A stretch of DNA of 13,889 bases from Alistipes sp. CAG:268 (lineage in GTDB: Bacteria > Bacteroidota > Bacteroidia > Bacteroidales > Rikenellaceae), in NCBI GenBank assembly GCA_000434235.1, contig FR892003.1:1-13889 (forward strand), given 5' to 3'. The notes beneath the pieces are model-generated. The model was not told the origin of the DNA, did not search any database, and saw only the letters and a program-made list of their open reading frames with translations. Each line of letters starts with the position of its first letter. Within the stretch, counting starts at the first letter, position 1. Both the position numbers and the translations under genes were made by a program. Shown here one piece after another: positions 1 to 9,648 of the stretch.

Positions 1-1
1 G

Positions 2-958
2 CTCGGCGGCGACTACGGCTACAACCACATCTTCAGCACGAACCTGGGATTCGAACTCCCCGAGCCGCACGGCGACTACACGCATGCCGACTCCCGCCAT
101 ACGGGCAACATCTGGCTGCGCCACGCCAAGCGCTGGCGCAGGTTCGATGCCTCGGCCTCGGCGGGCGTGAGCCTCACACCCTACGGCACCTCGGCGCTGT
201 GGAACATCGACGGAGGCTGGAAACCCTCCGAGTCGTGGCATGTCGGCCTGGGGGCCTCGCAGTCGATGCGCCTGCCGACCTTCACGGACCTCTACTACTC
301 CTCGCCGGCCCAGATCAACAACCTCGACCTGACGCCCGAGCGCGCCGTGACATTCCGCCTCGGCGCCGACTACGCCCGCGGGGTGTGGAGCGCCTCGGTG
401 CAGAGCTACTACCGCCTCGGACGCGATCTGATCGACTGGGTGTGGTACGACGACATCCCCTCGAACCCCGAGGCCTGGCGCGGCAAGTGGCACTCCGAGC
501 AGACGAGCCGGCTCAACACCTTCGGGCTCGAAATCTCGGGCGGCTACACCTCCGGGACGGGCTTCCTGCGCCGTGTGACGCTCTCCTACGGATACATCAC
601 GACCGACCGCCGCGAGGACATCGTGGCCAAGAGCGCCATGGACTTCATGCGCCACAAGGCGGCGCTGTCGGTCGGCGTGCACTTCCTGCGGCGCATGTCG
701 CTCGTGCTGACCGGATCGGTCTATGACCGCAACGGCGAGTATACCTGGTATCCCGTTGCGGGCGACTCGTCGCAGAGCGAACAGCGCTCGTTCGAGCCCT
801 ACTTCCTGCTCGACGGACGCCTCCAGTGGGAGAAGGGGTGGTGCCGCCTCTACGTCGATGCGACGAACATCACCGACTCGCGCTACTGCGACATGGGCGG
901 CATTCCGCTGCCCGGCTTCTGGTGCATCGCGGGCGTCACGCTGACCTTCGGGCGCTGA
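2..958 (+). CDS. TonB-dependent outer-membrane receptor, C-terminal part (5' end outside window)
   Basis: The reading frame is open from base 2 to the TGA at 956-958, giving 318 visible residues of a longer protein. It shows the alternating aromatic/polar pattern of outer-membrane beta strands. The segment SMRLPTFTDLYYSS, followed about 10 residues later by LDLTPE, is the hallmark of the BtuB/FepA-like barrel of TonB-dependent receptors (usual form: R.PsftELYy...NPdLkPE). A late LYVDATNITDSRY...GGIPLPGFW segment matches the penultimate strands, and the protein ends in an amphipathic strand, GVTLTFGR. Signal peptide, TonB box and plug would lie upstream and cannot be seen. Such receptors import a scarce ligand (cobalamin, chelated iron, glycan) using TonB energy. 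The SMRLPTF segment and compact barrel suggest the BtuB/siderophore group rather than a SusC glycan receptor, but the ligand is not determinable. A strong hairpin follows, so it is probably not transcribed with ftcD. Confidence 0.88.
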   Translation, partial: LGGDYGYNHIFSTNLGFELPEPHGDYTHADSRHTGNIWLRHAKRWRRFDASASAGVSLTPYGTSALWNIDGGWKPSESWHVGLGASQSMRLPTFTDLYYSSPAQINNLDLTPERAVTFRLGADYARGVWSASVQSYYRLGRDLIDWVWYDDIPSNPEAWRGKWHSEQTSRLNTFGLEISGGYTSGTGFLRRVTLSYGYITTDRREDIVAKSAMDFMRHKAALSVGVHFLRRMSLVLTGSVYDRNGEYTWYPVAGDSSQSEQRSFEPYFLLDGRLQWEKGWCRLYVDATNITDSRYCDMGGIPLPGFWCIAGVTLTFGR

Positions 959-997
959 CGCCTCCCGATTCCTCCCTTTTCCGGCTGCAACCCTTCG

Positions 998-1032
998 GGT
1001 CCGGATCCCGCGCCGCGGGGTCCGGACCTTTC
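998..1032 (+). terminator. Strong hairpin after the TonB-dependent receptor gene
   Basis: Bases 998-1011 pair with 1015-1028 as a 14-bp stem with a single T-G wobble and a 3-base loop (GCC). It starts 40 bases after the receptor stop codon. The following bases (CTTTCGTTTCG) are only moderately T-rich, so this is a very stable hairpin with an imperfect U-tract. It likely separates the receptor gene from the hut genes. Confidence 0.7.
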
Positions 1033-1097
1033 GTTTCGACCCTCCGGAACTTTCTGTTTTTTTCGTCCTGCGCGTTTTTCTCTTACTGATCGTAGTT

Positions 1098-1123
1098 TTT
1101 GTCACGAAAAAACGGTATATTTG
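1098..1123 (+). promoter_or_regulatory. Bacteroidota-type promoter for the hut unit
   Basis: TATATTTG at 1116-1123 is an exact match to the Bacteroides primary-sigma -7 consensus TAnnTTTG, 28 bases before the ftcD ATG. The best TTTG upstream (1098-1101) is only 14 bases away, against the usual 19-21, so the -33 element is poor or absent. The surrounding 1050-1140 region is markedly AT-rich compared with the genes. A weak -33 would fit a promoter needing an activator, but no regulator gene is in view. Confidence 0.6.
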
Positions 1124-1151
1124 AAGCAAAGAATTTCTAAACGCACACGAT

Positions 1152-2852
1152 ATGGAGAAACGAATCGTCGAATGCGTTCCCAACTTCAGCGAGGGACGCG
1201 ACAAGGCCGTGATCGACGCGATCACGGCGGCCATCGTACAGTCCGGCGGCGTGAAGCTGCTGGATGTGGATCCGGGCGAAGCGACCAACCGCACGGTCGT
1301 CACCTTCGTCGGCTCACCCGAAGCGGTCGTCGAGGCGGCCTTCGCCGGAGTCCGGCGCGCCGCCGAACTGATCGACATGCGCCACCACAAGGGGGCACAC
1401 CCGCGCATGGGTGCCACCGACGTTCTCCCGCTGATCCCCATCTCGGGCATCACGCTCGAGGAGTGCGCCGAGCTGGCCCGCACGCTGGCCCGCCGCATCG
1501 CCGACGAACTGCGCATCCCGACCTACTGCTACGAGGCCTCGGCCCTGCGTCCCGAGCGGCGCAACCTGGCCGTCTGCCGGGCCGGCGAGTACGAGGCGCT
1601 GCCCGAGAAGCTCGCCCATACCGACACGGCTCCCGATTTCGGGGCCCGTCCCTTCGATGAAGGGGTGGCCCGCACGGGCGCCACGACGGTCGGTGCGCGC
1701 GACTTCCTGATCGCCGTCAATTTCAACCTCAATACCACCTCCACGCGCCGCGCCAACGCCATCGCCTTCGACGTGCGCGAGAAGGGGCGGCCGGTCCGCG
1801 AGGGTAACCCGATCACCGGAAAGATCGTCAAGGACGCCGAAGGCAACCCGGTGATGCGTCCCGGAACGCTCAAGGCCACGAAGGCCATCGGCTGGTACAT
1901 CGAGGAGTACGGCATCGCCCAGGTCTCGATGAACATCACCGACATCTCGGTCACGCCGCTGCACGTGGCCTTCGACGAGGTGTGCCGCAAGGCCGATGCC
2001 CGCGGCGTCCGCGTCACCGGCACCGAGATCGTGGGGCTCGTTCCCAAGCGGGCGCTGCTCGAGGCGGGCCGCTACTTCCTGCGCAAGCAGCACCGCTCGA
2101 CGGGTATCGCCGAGGAGGAGATCATCCGCCTGGCCGTGAAATCGATGGGGCTCGACGACCTGAAGCCCTTCGACCCGAAGGAGAAGGTGATCGAATACCT
2201 GCTTGAGGCGGAGGATCAGAAGAAGCGGCTGATCGACCTCACGTGCAAGGGATTTGCCGCCGAGACCGCGAGCGAATCGCCCGCTCCGGGCGGCGGTTCG
2301 ATCTCGGCCTACATGGGAGCGCTCGGCGCCGCCCTCGGAACGATGGTCGCCAACCTCTCGTCGCACAAGGCCGGCTGGGACGACCGCTGGGAGGAGTTCT
2401 CCGACTGGGCCGACCGCGGCCAGGCGCTGCTCGCCGAGCTGCTGCACCTGGTGGACGAGGACACGGAGGCCTTCAACCGGATCATGGCCGTCTTCGCCAT
2501 GCCCAAATCGACCGACGAGGAGAAGGCCGCCCGCAGTGCGGCCCTGCAGGAGGCCACGCTCTACGCCACGGAGGTTCCCCTGCGGACGATGAAGGCCGCC
2601 GTGCGGGTCTTCCCGCTGGTGCGCGCGATGGCCGAGACGGGCAATCCCAATTCGGTCTCGGATGCCGGAGTAGGGGCCCTCGCAGCCCGCAGCGCCGTAC
2701 TCGGGGCCTGCCTGAACGTGAAGATCAATGCCGCGGGCCTGAAGGACCGCGAGCGGGCTGGGGCGCTGGTCGCCGAGGCCGAATCCATTGCGGCCGACGC
2801 TGTCCGTCTGGAGACGGAGGTGCTGGCCATCGTAGAAGAAAAGATAAAATAG
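1152..2852 (+). CDS. ftcD: Bifunctional glutamate formimidoyltransferase / formimidoyl-THF cyclodeaminase
   Basis: Last step of histidine degradation: moves the formimino group from N-formimino-L-glutamate to tetrahydrofolate, releasing glutamate, then deaminates 5-formimino-THF to 5,10-methenyl-THF and ammonia. Cytosolic. The 566-residue protein carries both domains. The N-terminal transferase opens with the family start IVECVPNFSEG (residues 5-15); HHKGAHPRMGATDV (78-91) places the catalytic histidine at H83, equivalent to His82 of the pig enzyme. A charged linker near 340-360 leads to the cyclodeaminase domain (about 360-560), with SPAPGGGS (376-383), the acidic helix DEDTEAF (435-441) and NSVSDAGVGALAARSA. 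The length resembles animal FTCD (about 541) rather than separate bacterial transferase and FchA proteins. The start at 1152 fits the family N-terminus; there is no clear Shine-Dalgarno sequence, as is usual in this phylum. First gene of the unit, 6 bases before hutU. Confidence 0.96.
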   Translation: MEKRIVECVPNFSEGRDKAVIDAITAAIVQSGGVKLLDVDPGEATNRTVVTFVGSPEAVVEAAFAGVRRAAELIDMRHHKGAHPRMGATDVLPLIPISGITLEECAELARTLARRIADELRIPTYCYEASALRPERRNLAVCRAGEYEALPEKLAHTDTAPDFGARPFDEGVARTGATTVGARDFLIAVNFNLNTTSTRRANAIAFDVREKGRPVREGNPITGKIVKDAEGNPVMRPGTLKATKAIGWYIEEYGIAQVSMNITDISVTPLHVAFDEVCRKADARGVRVTGTEIVGLVPKRALLEAGRYFLRKQHRSTGIAEEEIIRLAVKSMGLDDLKPFDPKEKVIEYLLEAEDQKKRLIDLTCKGFAAETASESPAPGGGSISAYMGALGAALGTMVANLSSHKAGWDDRWEEFSDWADRGQALLAELLHLVDEDTEAFNRIMAVFAMPKSTDEEKAARSAALQEATLYATEVPLRTMKAAVRVFPLVRAMAETGNPNSVSDAGVGALAARSAVLGACLNVKINAAGLKDRERAGALVAEAESIAADAVRLETEVLAIVEEKIK

Positions 2853-2858
2853 CCGACC

Positions 2859-4880
<2,022 letters not shown>

Positions 4881-4895
4881 CAACTGCTACCCGAT

Positions 4896-6377
4896 ATGGA
4901 ACATCATCTGATATCCGCGGAGCGCCTGACCATCGCCCGCGTGCGCGAAATCCTCGAACGCCGCCTTCCGCTGGCTTTGAGCGACGACGCCCGGCAGCGG
5001 ATCGTCCGCTGCCGCGAATACCTCGACCGCAAGATGGAGCACCCCGAGCGGCCGATCTACGGCATCACGACGGGCTTCGGCTCGCTGTGCGACATCTCGG
5101 TCGGCCGCGACGAACTCTCCCGGCTGCAGCGTAACCTCGTCATGTCGCACGCCTGCGGCACCGGCGAGCGCGTGCCGTCGGAGATCGTGCGGCTCATCCT
5201 GCTGCTCAAGATCCAGTCGCTCTCCTACGGTTACTCGGGCGTACAGCTTCGGACCGTCGAGCGGCTCGTCGAGTTCTTCAACCGCGACATCCTGCCGGTC
5301 ATCTACCAGCAGGGATCGCTCGGCGCATCGGGAGACCTGGCGCCGCTGGCCCACATGAGCCTGCCGCTGCTGGGACTGGGTGAGGTCGAGGTCGGCGGGG
5401 TAGTGCGACCCGCAGCCGACCTGCTCCGCGAACTGGGCTGGGAACCCCTCGAACTCCAGTCGAAGGAGGGTCTGGCGCTGCTCAACGGCACGCAGTTCAT
5501 GAGCGCCTACGGCGTCTGGTCGCTCATCGCCGCACAGCGGCTGAGCGAGTGGGCCGACCGCATCGGGGCCCTGTCGCTCGACGCCTTCGACGGACGCATC
5601 GAGCCCTTCTGCGATCAGGTGCACCTGATCCGCGCCCACAAGGGGCAGCTCACGACGGCCCGCGCCTTCCGCCGCCTGCTCGAGGGCAGCGAGCTGATCG
5701 CCCGGCCGAAGCAGCACGTGCAGGATCCCTACTCGTTCCGCTGCATCCCGCAGGTCCACGGCGCCACGAAGGACACCATTGACTATGTCGGTCAGGTGCT
5801 CGAGACCGAGATCAACTCCCCGACGGACAACCCGACGGTCTTCCCCGAGGAGGATATGGTCGTCTCGGCGGGCAACTTCCACGGGCAGCCGATCGCCCTG
5901 GCGATGGACTTCCTGGCCATCGCCGTGGCCGAGCTGGGCAACATCTCCGAGCGGCGTATCTACAAGCTGATCTCGGGGGCCCGCGACCTGCCGAAGTTCC
6001 TCGTGGCCAATCCCGGCCTGAACAGCGGCTTCATGATCCCGCAGTACACCGCAGCGTCGATCGTCAGCCAGTCAAAGGGGCTCTGCATGCCCGCCTCTGT
6101 CGATTCGATCCCCTCGTCGCAGGGACAGGAGGACCACGTGAGCATGGGTTCGAACGCCGCGACGAAACTGCGCCGCGTGGTGCTCAACACCGAGCGGGTG
6201 CTGGCCATCGAGCTCTTCAACGCCGCCCAGGCCCTCGAGTTCCGCCGCCCGGCCCGCACGTCGCCCGAACTCGAACGGCTGGTGGCCGACTACCGCCGCC
6301 GCGTACCTTTCATCGACAACGACGAGGTGATGTATCCGCACATCGCTGCGTCGGTGGAATTCCTGCGCGAGCGATGA
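4896..6377 (+). CDS. hutH: Histidine ammonia-lyase (histidase)
   Basis: First, committed step of the pathway: removes ammonia from L-histidine to give trans-urocanate, as a cytosolic homotetramer. The 493-residue length is near the family norm of about 510. The triad that cyclises into the MIO prosthetic group is A144-S145-G146 within GSLGASGDLAPLAH; the active-site tyrosine loop is YGITTGFGSL (55-64). Other family blocks are LLNGTQFMSAYG, QDPYSFRCIPQVHGA, NSPTDNPTVF and NFHGQPIALAMDFLAIA. The histidine-type active site and hut neighbours exclude phenylalanine or tyrosine ammonia-lyase. It begins 15 bases after hutU. Its stop overlaps the hutI start in ATGA (6374-6377), an arrangement typical of translational coupling. 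Confidence 0.97.
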   Translation: MEHHLISAERLTIARVREILERRLPLALSDDARQRIVRCREYLDRKMEHPERPIYGITTGFGSLCDISVGRDELSRLQRNLVMSHACGTGERVPSEIVRLILLLKIQSLSYGYSGVQLRTVERLVEFFNRDILPVIYQQGSLGASGDLAPLAHMSLPLLGLGEVEVGGVVRPAADLLRELGWEPLELQSKEGLALLNGTQFMSAYGVWSLIAAQRLSEWADRIGALSLDAFDGRIEPFCDQVHLIRAHKGQLTTARAFRRLLEGSELIARPKQHVQDPYSFRCIPQVHGATKDTIDYVGQVLETEINSPTDNPTVFPEEDMVVSAGNFHGQPIALAMDFLAIAVAELGNISERRIYKLISGARDLPKFLVANPGLNSGFMIPQYTAASIVSQSKGLCMPASVDSIPSSQGQEDHVSMGSNAATKLRRVVLNTERVLAIELFNAAQALEFRRPARTSPELERLVADYRRRVPFIDNDEVMYPHIAASVEFLRER

Positions 6378-7627
6378 AACTGCTGGTCAAAAACATCGGA
6401 CGGATCGTCGGTATCGAGACGGAGGGCCGCCTGCGCCGCTGCGGTGCGGAGATGGACCGCCTCGACACGCTCGACGACGCCTGGCTGCTGACCGACGGAG
6501 AGCGCATTGCGGCGTTCGGCCGCATGTCGGATCTCGGCGAGACGGATGCCGACCGCATCGTCGATGCCGCGGGCGGGATGCTCTTCCCGTCGTTCTGCGA
6601 CTCGCACACCCACCTGGTCTACGCCGGGAGCCGCGAGCAGGAGTTTCTGGACAAGATCAACGGCCTTTCGTATGAGGAGATCGCACGCCGCGGAGGCGGC
6701 ATCCTGAACTCCGCCGACCGGCTGCACGAAACCTCCGAGGAGGAGCTCTACCGGCAGGCGATGGAGCGCATCCGCGAGATCATCGCCATGGGTACGGGCT
6801 GCGTGGAGATCAAGTCGGGCTACGGTCTCTCGACCGAAGACGAGCTGAAGATGCTGCGCGTCATCCGGCGCATCCGCGAGACGTCGCCCCTCGAGGTGCG
6901 GGCCACCTTCCTCGGGGCCCACGCCGTGGCGCGGGCCTACCGGGGCCGGCAGGGCGAATATGTCGATCTGATCTGCCGCGAGATGCTGCCGGCCGTGGCC
7001 CGCGAGGGGCTGGCCGACTTCATCGATGTCTTCTGCGATGCGGGCTTCTTCACCGTGGAGGAGACCGAGCGGATGCTTGCCGAAGGCCGGCGCTACGGAC
7101 TGCGGGGCAAGATCCATGCCAACGAACTGGCCGTCTCGGGCGGTGTGCAGGCCGGTGTGCGCTGCGGCGCGCTGTCAGTGGACCACCTTGAGCGGAGCGG
7201 TGCCGAGGAGATCGAGGCGCTCCGCGGCTCGGAGACCATGCCGACGCTGCTGCCCGGTGCCGCCTTCTTCCTCGGGATGAGCTATCCACCCGCCCGCGAA
7301 ATGATCCGCGCGGGGCTGGGCGTAGCCCTCGCTTCGGACTACAACCCCGGCTCGTCGCCCTCGGGCAACATGCGCATGGTCGTGGCGCTGGCCTCGATCC
7401 GCATGCGTATGACCCCGGCCGAGGCGATCCATGCCGCTACGCTCAACGGCGCCTATGCCATGGGGCTGAGCGACCGTTTCGGAAGCATCACCCCGGGCAA
7501 GACGGCCAACTTCTTCCTGACCAGGCCGATGCCGTCGGTCGAGTTCTTCTCCTACGCCTACCAGACACCGCTCATCGATCGGGTCTTCCTGCGGGGCGAA
7601 GCGTGTGGCGGTGCGGTCCCGGCCTGA
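6374..7627 (+). CDS. hutI: Imidazolonepropionase
   Basis: Third pathway step: hydrolyses 4-imidazolone-5-propanoate to N-formimino-L-glutamate, the substrate of FtcD. A 417-residue amidohydrolase-fold enzyme, normal for the family. The metal site is visible: DSHTH with H78 and H80, H248 in KIHANELA, and D322 in ASDYNPGSSPSGNM; H271 in SVDHLE is the expected catalytic histidine, and EIKSGYGLSTEDELKML (145-161) is a HutI fingerprint. These positions line up closely with Bacillus subtilis HutI. It overlaps hutH by 4 bases. After its TGA only 22 bases remain before the methionine-sulfoxide reductase gene, with no hairpin or -7 box in that gap. Confidence 0.96.
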   Translation: MKLLVKNIGRIVGIETEGRLRRCGAEMDRLDTLDDAWLLTDGERIAAFGRMSDLGETDADRIVDAAGGMLFPSFCDSHTHLVYAGSREQEFLDKINGLSYEEIARRGGGILNSADRLHETSEEELYRQAMERIREIIAMGTGCVEIKSGYGLSTEDELKMLRVIRRIRETSPLEVRATFLGAHAVARAYRGRQGEYVDLICREMLPAVAREGLADFIDVFCDAGFFTVEETERMLAEGRRYGLRGKIHANELAVSGGVQAGVRCGALSVDHLERSGAEEIEALRGSETMPTLLPGAAFFLGMSYPPAREMIRAGLGVALASDYNPGSSPSGNMRMVVALASIRMRMTPAEAIHAATLNGAYAMGLSDRFGSITPGKTANFFLTRPMPSVEFFSYAYQTPLIDRVFLRGEACGGAVPA

Positions 7628-7649
7628 TTTTTGAGGACCGGAAGACAAG

Positions 7650-8582
7650 ATGACAAACAAGTTGTACCTGTTCCTGGCGCTCCTCTGCTGTTGCGCGGGA
7701 ACCCCATTGAACGCACAGACCATGAAACCGCTGACACCCGAAGAGAAACGGGTCATCGAACAGAAGGGAACCGAAGCCCCCTTCTCCGGAAAGTACTACA
7801 ACCACCGCGAGGCGGGCACCTACATCTGCCGCAAGTGCGGCGCGCCGCTCTACCGCTCGGCCGACAAGTTCGACGCGGGATGCGGCTGGCCGAGCTTCGA
7901 CGACGAGATCCCCGGGGCCGTGCGCCGCACCCCCGATGCCGACGGCGTGCGTACGGAGATCACCTGCGCCCGCTGCGGCGCCCACCTGGGCCACGTCTTC
8001 CTGAACGAGGGTTTCACGCCCAAGAATACGCGCCACTGCGTGAACTCCGTCTCGCTGGAGTTCCTTCCCGAAAAGAAGGAGGCGGCCTCGCCGGCTCCGG
8101 CCGAGGAGACGGCGATCTTCGCCGGAGGGTGCTTCTGGGGCGTGGAGTACATGCTCTCGAAGCGTCCCGGAGTGCTCGACGTCGAATCGGGCTACATCGG
8201 CGGCCACAAGGACCATCCGACCTACGAGGAGGTGCGCAGCCACACCACGGGACATGCCGAGGCGGTACGCGTGCGCTTCGACCCGAGCCGGATCGGCTAC
8301 GAGGAGCTCGCACGGCTCTTCTTCGAGATCCACGACCCGACGCAGGCCGACGGGCAGGGTCCCGACATCGGCGACCAGTACCGCTCGGAGATCTTCTACA
8401 CGACCCCCGCACAGCGCGACATCGCCCTGCGGCTGATCGACACCCTCCGCTCCAGGGGCTACGACGTGGTGACACGCGTGACGCCCGCCACGACCTTCTG
8501 GCCCGCCGAAGGATACCATCAAGACTACTACGACCGCAAGGGGACACAGCCCTATTGCCACAGCTACACGAAGCGCTTCTGA
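7650..8582 (+). CDS. msrBA: Exported methionine sulfoxide reductase fusion, MsrB then MsrA
   Basis: Repairs both diastereomers of methionine sulfoxide: MsrB acts on the R form, MsrA on the S form. The 310-residue protein begins with a signal peptide (basic start, hydrophobic LYLFLALLCCC, likely cleavage after LNA at residue 22), so it should work in the periplasm. MsrB (about 28-140) has zinc pairs C60-x2-C63 and C106-x2-C109, GCGWPSF with C78, and catalytic C130 in RHCVNSVSLEF. A proline/alanine-rich linker (about 143-153) leads to MsrA (about 155-310) with catalytic C161 in GGCFWG, the GY.GG..xHPTYEEV block, WPAEGYHQDYY, and a terminal cysteine C303 that may be the recycling one. Some fusions such as PilB have the order A-B; this one is B-A. 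It lies 22 bases after hutI and just before a terminator, so it is probably the last gene of the hut transcript; a role in histidine metabolism is not implied. Confidence 0.95.
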   Translation: MTNKLYLFLALLCCCAGTPLNAQTMKPLTPEEKRVIEQKGTEAPFSGKYYNHREAGTYICRKCGAPLYRSADKFDAGCGWPSFDDEIPGAVRRTPDADGVRTEITCARCGAHLGHVFLNEGFTPKNTRHCVNSVSLEFLPEKKEAASPAPAEETAIFAGGCFWGVEYMLSKRPGVLDVESGYIGGHKDHPTYEEVRSHTTGHAEAVRVRFDPSRIGYEELARLFFEIHDPTQADGQGPDIGDQYRSEIFYTTPAQRDIALRLIDTLRSRGYDVVTRVTPATTFWPAEGYHQDYYDRKGTQPYCHSYTKRF

Positions 8583-8601
8583 TCCGGCGGCAACAAATCC
8601 G

Positions 8602-8640
8602 GAAGCGGTGACGGAATCCCGTCGCCGCTTCTCTTTTTTT
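8602..8640 (+). terminator. Intrinsic terminator closing the hut-msrBA unit
   Basis: Bases 8602-8614 pair with 8619-8631 as a 13-bp stem with one T-G wobble and a 4-base loop (AATC), followed directly by TCTTTTTTT (8632-8640). It starts 20 bases after the msrBA stop. This is the clearest intrinsic terminator in the window. Its T-tract abuts the -7 box of the next gene. Confidence 0.9.
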
Positions 8641-8642
8641 CG

Positions 8643-8650
8643 TATCTTTG
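8643..8650 (+). promoter_or_regulatory. -7 promoter box of the EamA transporter gene
   Basis: TATCTTTG exactly fits the Bacteroides -7 consensus TAnnTTTG, 28 bases before the ATG. No TTTG lies at the expected 19-21 spacing, because that region is the 3' arm of the preceding terminator. The same ten bases, GTATCTTTGC, recur before the nitroreductase and alcohol dehydrogenase genes. Confidence 0.65.
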
Positions 8651-8678
8651 CCCAAACGAAAAAAAAAAACGAAACCGC

Positions 8679-9563
8679 ATGGAACGCATCCAAGGAACCG
8701 CGTGGGCGATCGTCTCCTCCGCGACATTCGGCCTCGCGCCGCTCTTCACCCTGCTGCTCATCGGCATGGGCTACTCGTCGTTCGAGGTGCTGTCCTACCG
8801 CTGGGGCGTCGCGTCGCTCTGCCTGGGAGGCTGGGGGCTTGCAACCGGCTGCAACTTCCGACTCGGACGGAAGGAGCTCCGCACGGTCTTCGTATTGAGC
8901 ATCTTCCGGGCCGTGACGTCGTTGAGCCTTGTCGTCGCCTACCAGATGATCGCCAGCGGCGTGGCCTCGATCATCCACTTCATGTACCCGCTGGCCGTAG
9001 CGCTCGCCATGGTCTGCTTCTTCCGCGAGCGGGGCTCGGCCGTGACCTTCGCGGCGATCGGGCTCTCGATCGTGGGTGCCGTGCTTCTCTCGTCGGGCAG
9101 CGTCGGGTTTGCGCGCGGCAATGCGCTGCTCGGAACCGCTGCTGCCGTCGTGTCGGTCTTCTCCTACGGCGGCTACATCGTCGGCGTGCGCCGAAGCCGC
9201 GCCGTGACAATTCCCTCTACCGTGCTGACCACCTACGTCATGGCCTTCGGAGCGCTCTTCTTCCTGATCGGCGCCAGCCTTACGGGCGGCATCCGCCTCG
9301 AGACGGAGCCCCGTGCCTGGCTCTCAATCCTCGGCCTCGCCCTGCCGGCCACGGCCCTGTCGAACATGGCGCTCGTACAGGCGATCAAGAAGATCGGTCC
9401 GACGCTCACCTCCGTATTTGGCGCCATGGAGCCGCTGACGGCCGTCGTGATCGGTATCACCGTATTCGGCGAGCCCTTCACGTGGCGGAGCGCCGCGGGC
9501 ATCGTGCTGATCGTCTCGGCGGTCCTGACGGTGATCCTGCGCAACGGCCGCAGCGGGGCCTGA
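8679..9563 (+). CDS. DMT-superfamily transporter (EamA family)
   Basis: Inner-membrane protein of 294 residues with about ten hydrophobic segments in two homologous EamA repeats (about 5-137 and 150-288). The first repeat starts GTAWAIVSSATFGLAPLF and ends with an FMYPLAVALAMVCFFRERG segment; the second ends with FGAMEPLTAVVIGITVFGEPFTW, the conserved last-helix signature of EamA proteins. Family members usually export or exchange amino acids and other small metabolites. The substrate cannot be read from the sequence, and nothing ties it to histidine metabolism beyond position. It has its own promoter just after the hut terminator. The leader is very A-rich, with an 11-base A run at 8659-8669, and lacks a Shine-Dalgarno sequence. 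Start chosen as the first ATG after the promoter, directly before the first hydrophobic segment. Confidence 0.9.
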   Translation: MERIQGTAWAIVSSATFGLAPLFTLLLIGMGYSSFEVLSYRWGVASLCLGGWGLATGCNFRLGRKELRTVFVLSIFRAVTSLSLVVAYQMIASGVASIIHFMYPLAVALAMVCFFRERGSAVTFAAIGLSIVGAVLLSSGSVGFARGNALLGTAAAVVSVFSYGGYIVGVRRSRAVTIPSTVLTTYVMAFGALFFLIGASLTGGIRLETEPRAWLSILGLALPATALSNMALVQAIKKIGPTLTSVFGAMEPLTAVVIGITVFGEPFTWRSAAGIVLIVSAVLTVILRNGRSGA

Positions 9564-9576
9564 CCCCGTACATTAT

Positions 9577-9636
9577 CCGTCTTCCTGTAGCCTGCCCCAC
9601 GGCAATAACCAGGAACGCCGGCCGGAGGACGGTTTT
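9577..9636 (+). terminator. Possible terminator between convergent EamA and malY-like genes
   Basis: Bases 9577-9585 can pair with 9624-9632 (9 bp, one wobble), followed by TTTT. The 38-base loop is long and only weakly structured inside, so this is a tentative call. There is no T-tract on the minus-strand side, so it would not serve the opposing gene well. Confidence 0.3.
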
Positions 9637-9648
9637 ATGACAGTCTGG

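Noticed and set aside
7572..8978. 468-residue minus-strand open frame over msrBA and the EamA promoter
   Set aside because: It runs through a terminator and a promoter, with an arginine/valine/alanine-biased translation and no recognisable domain.
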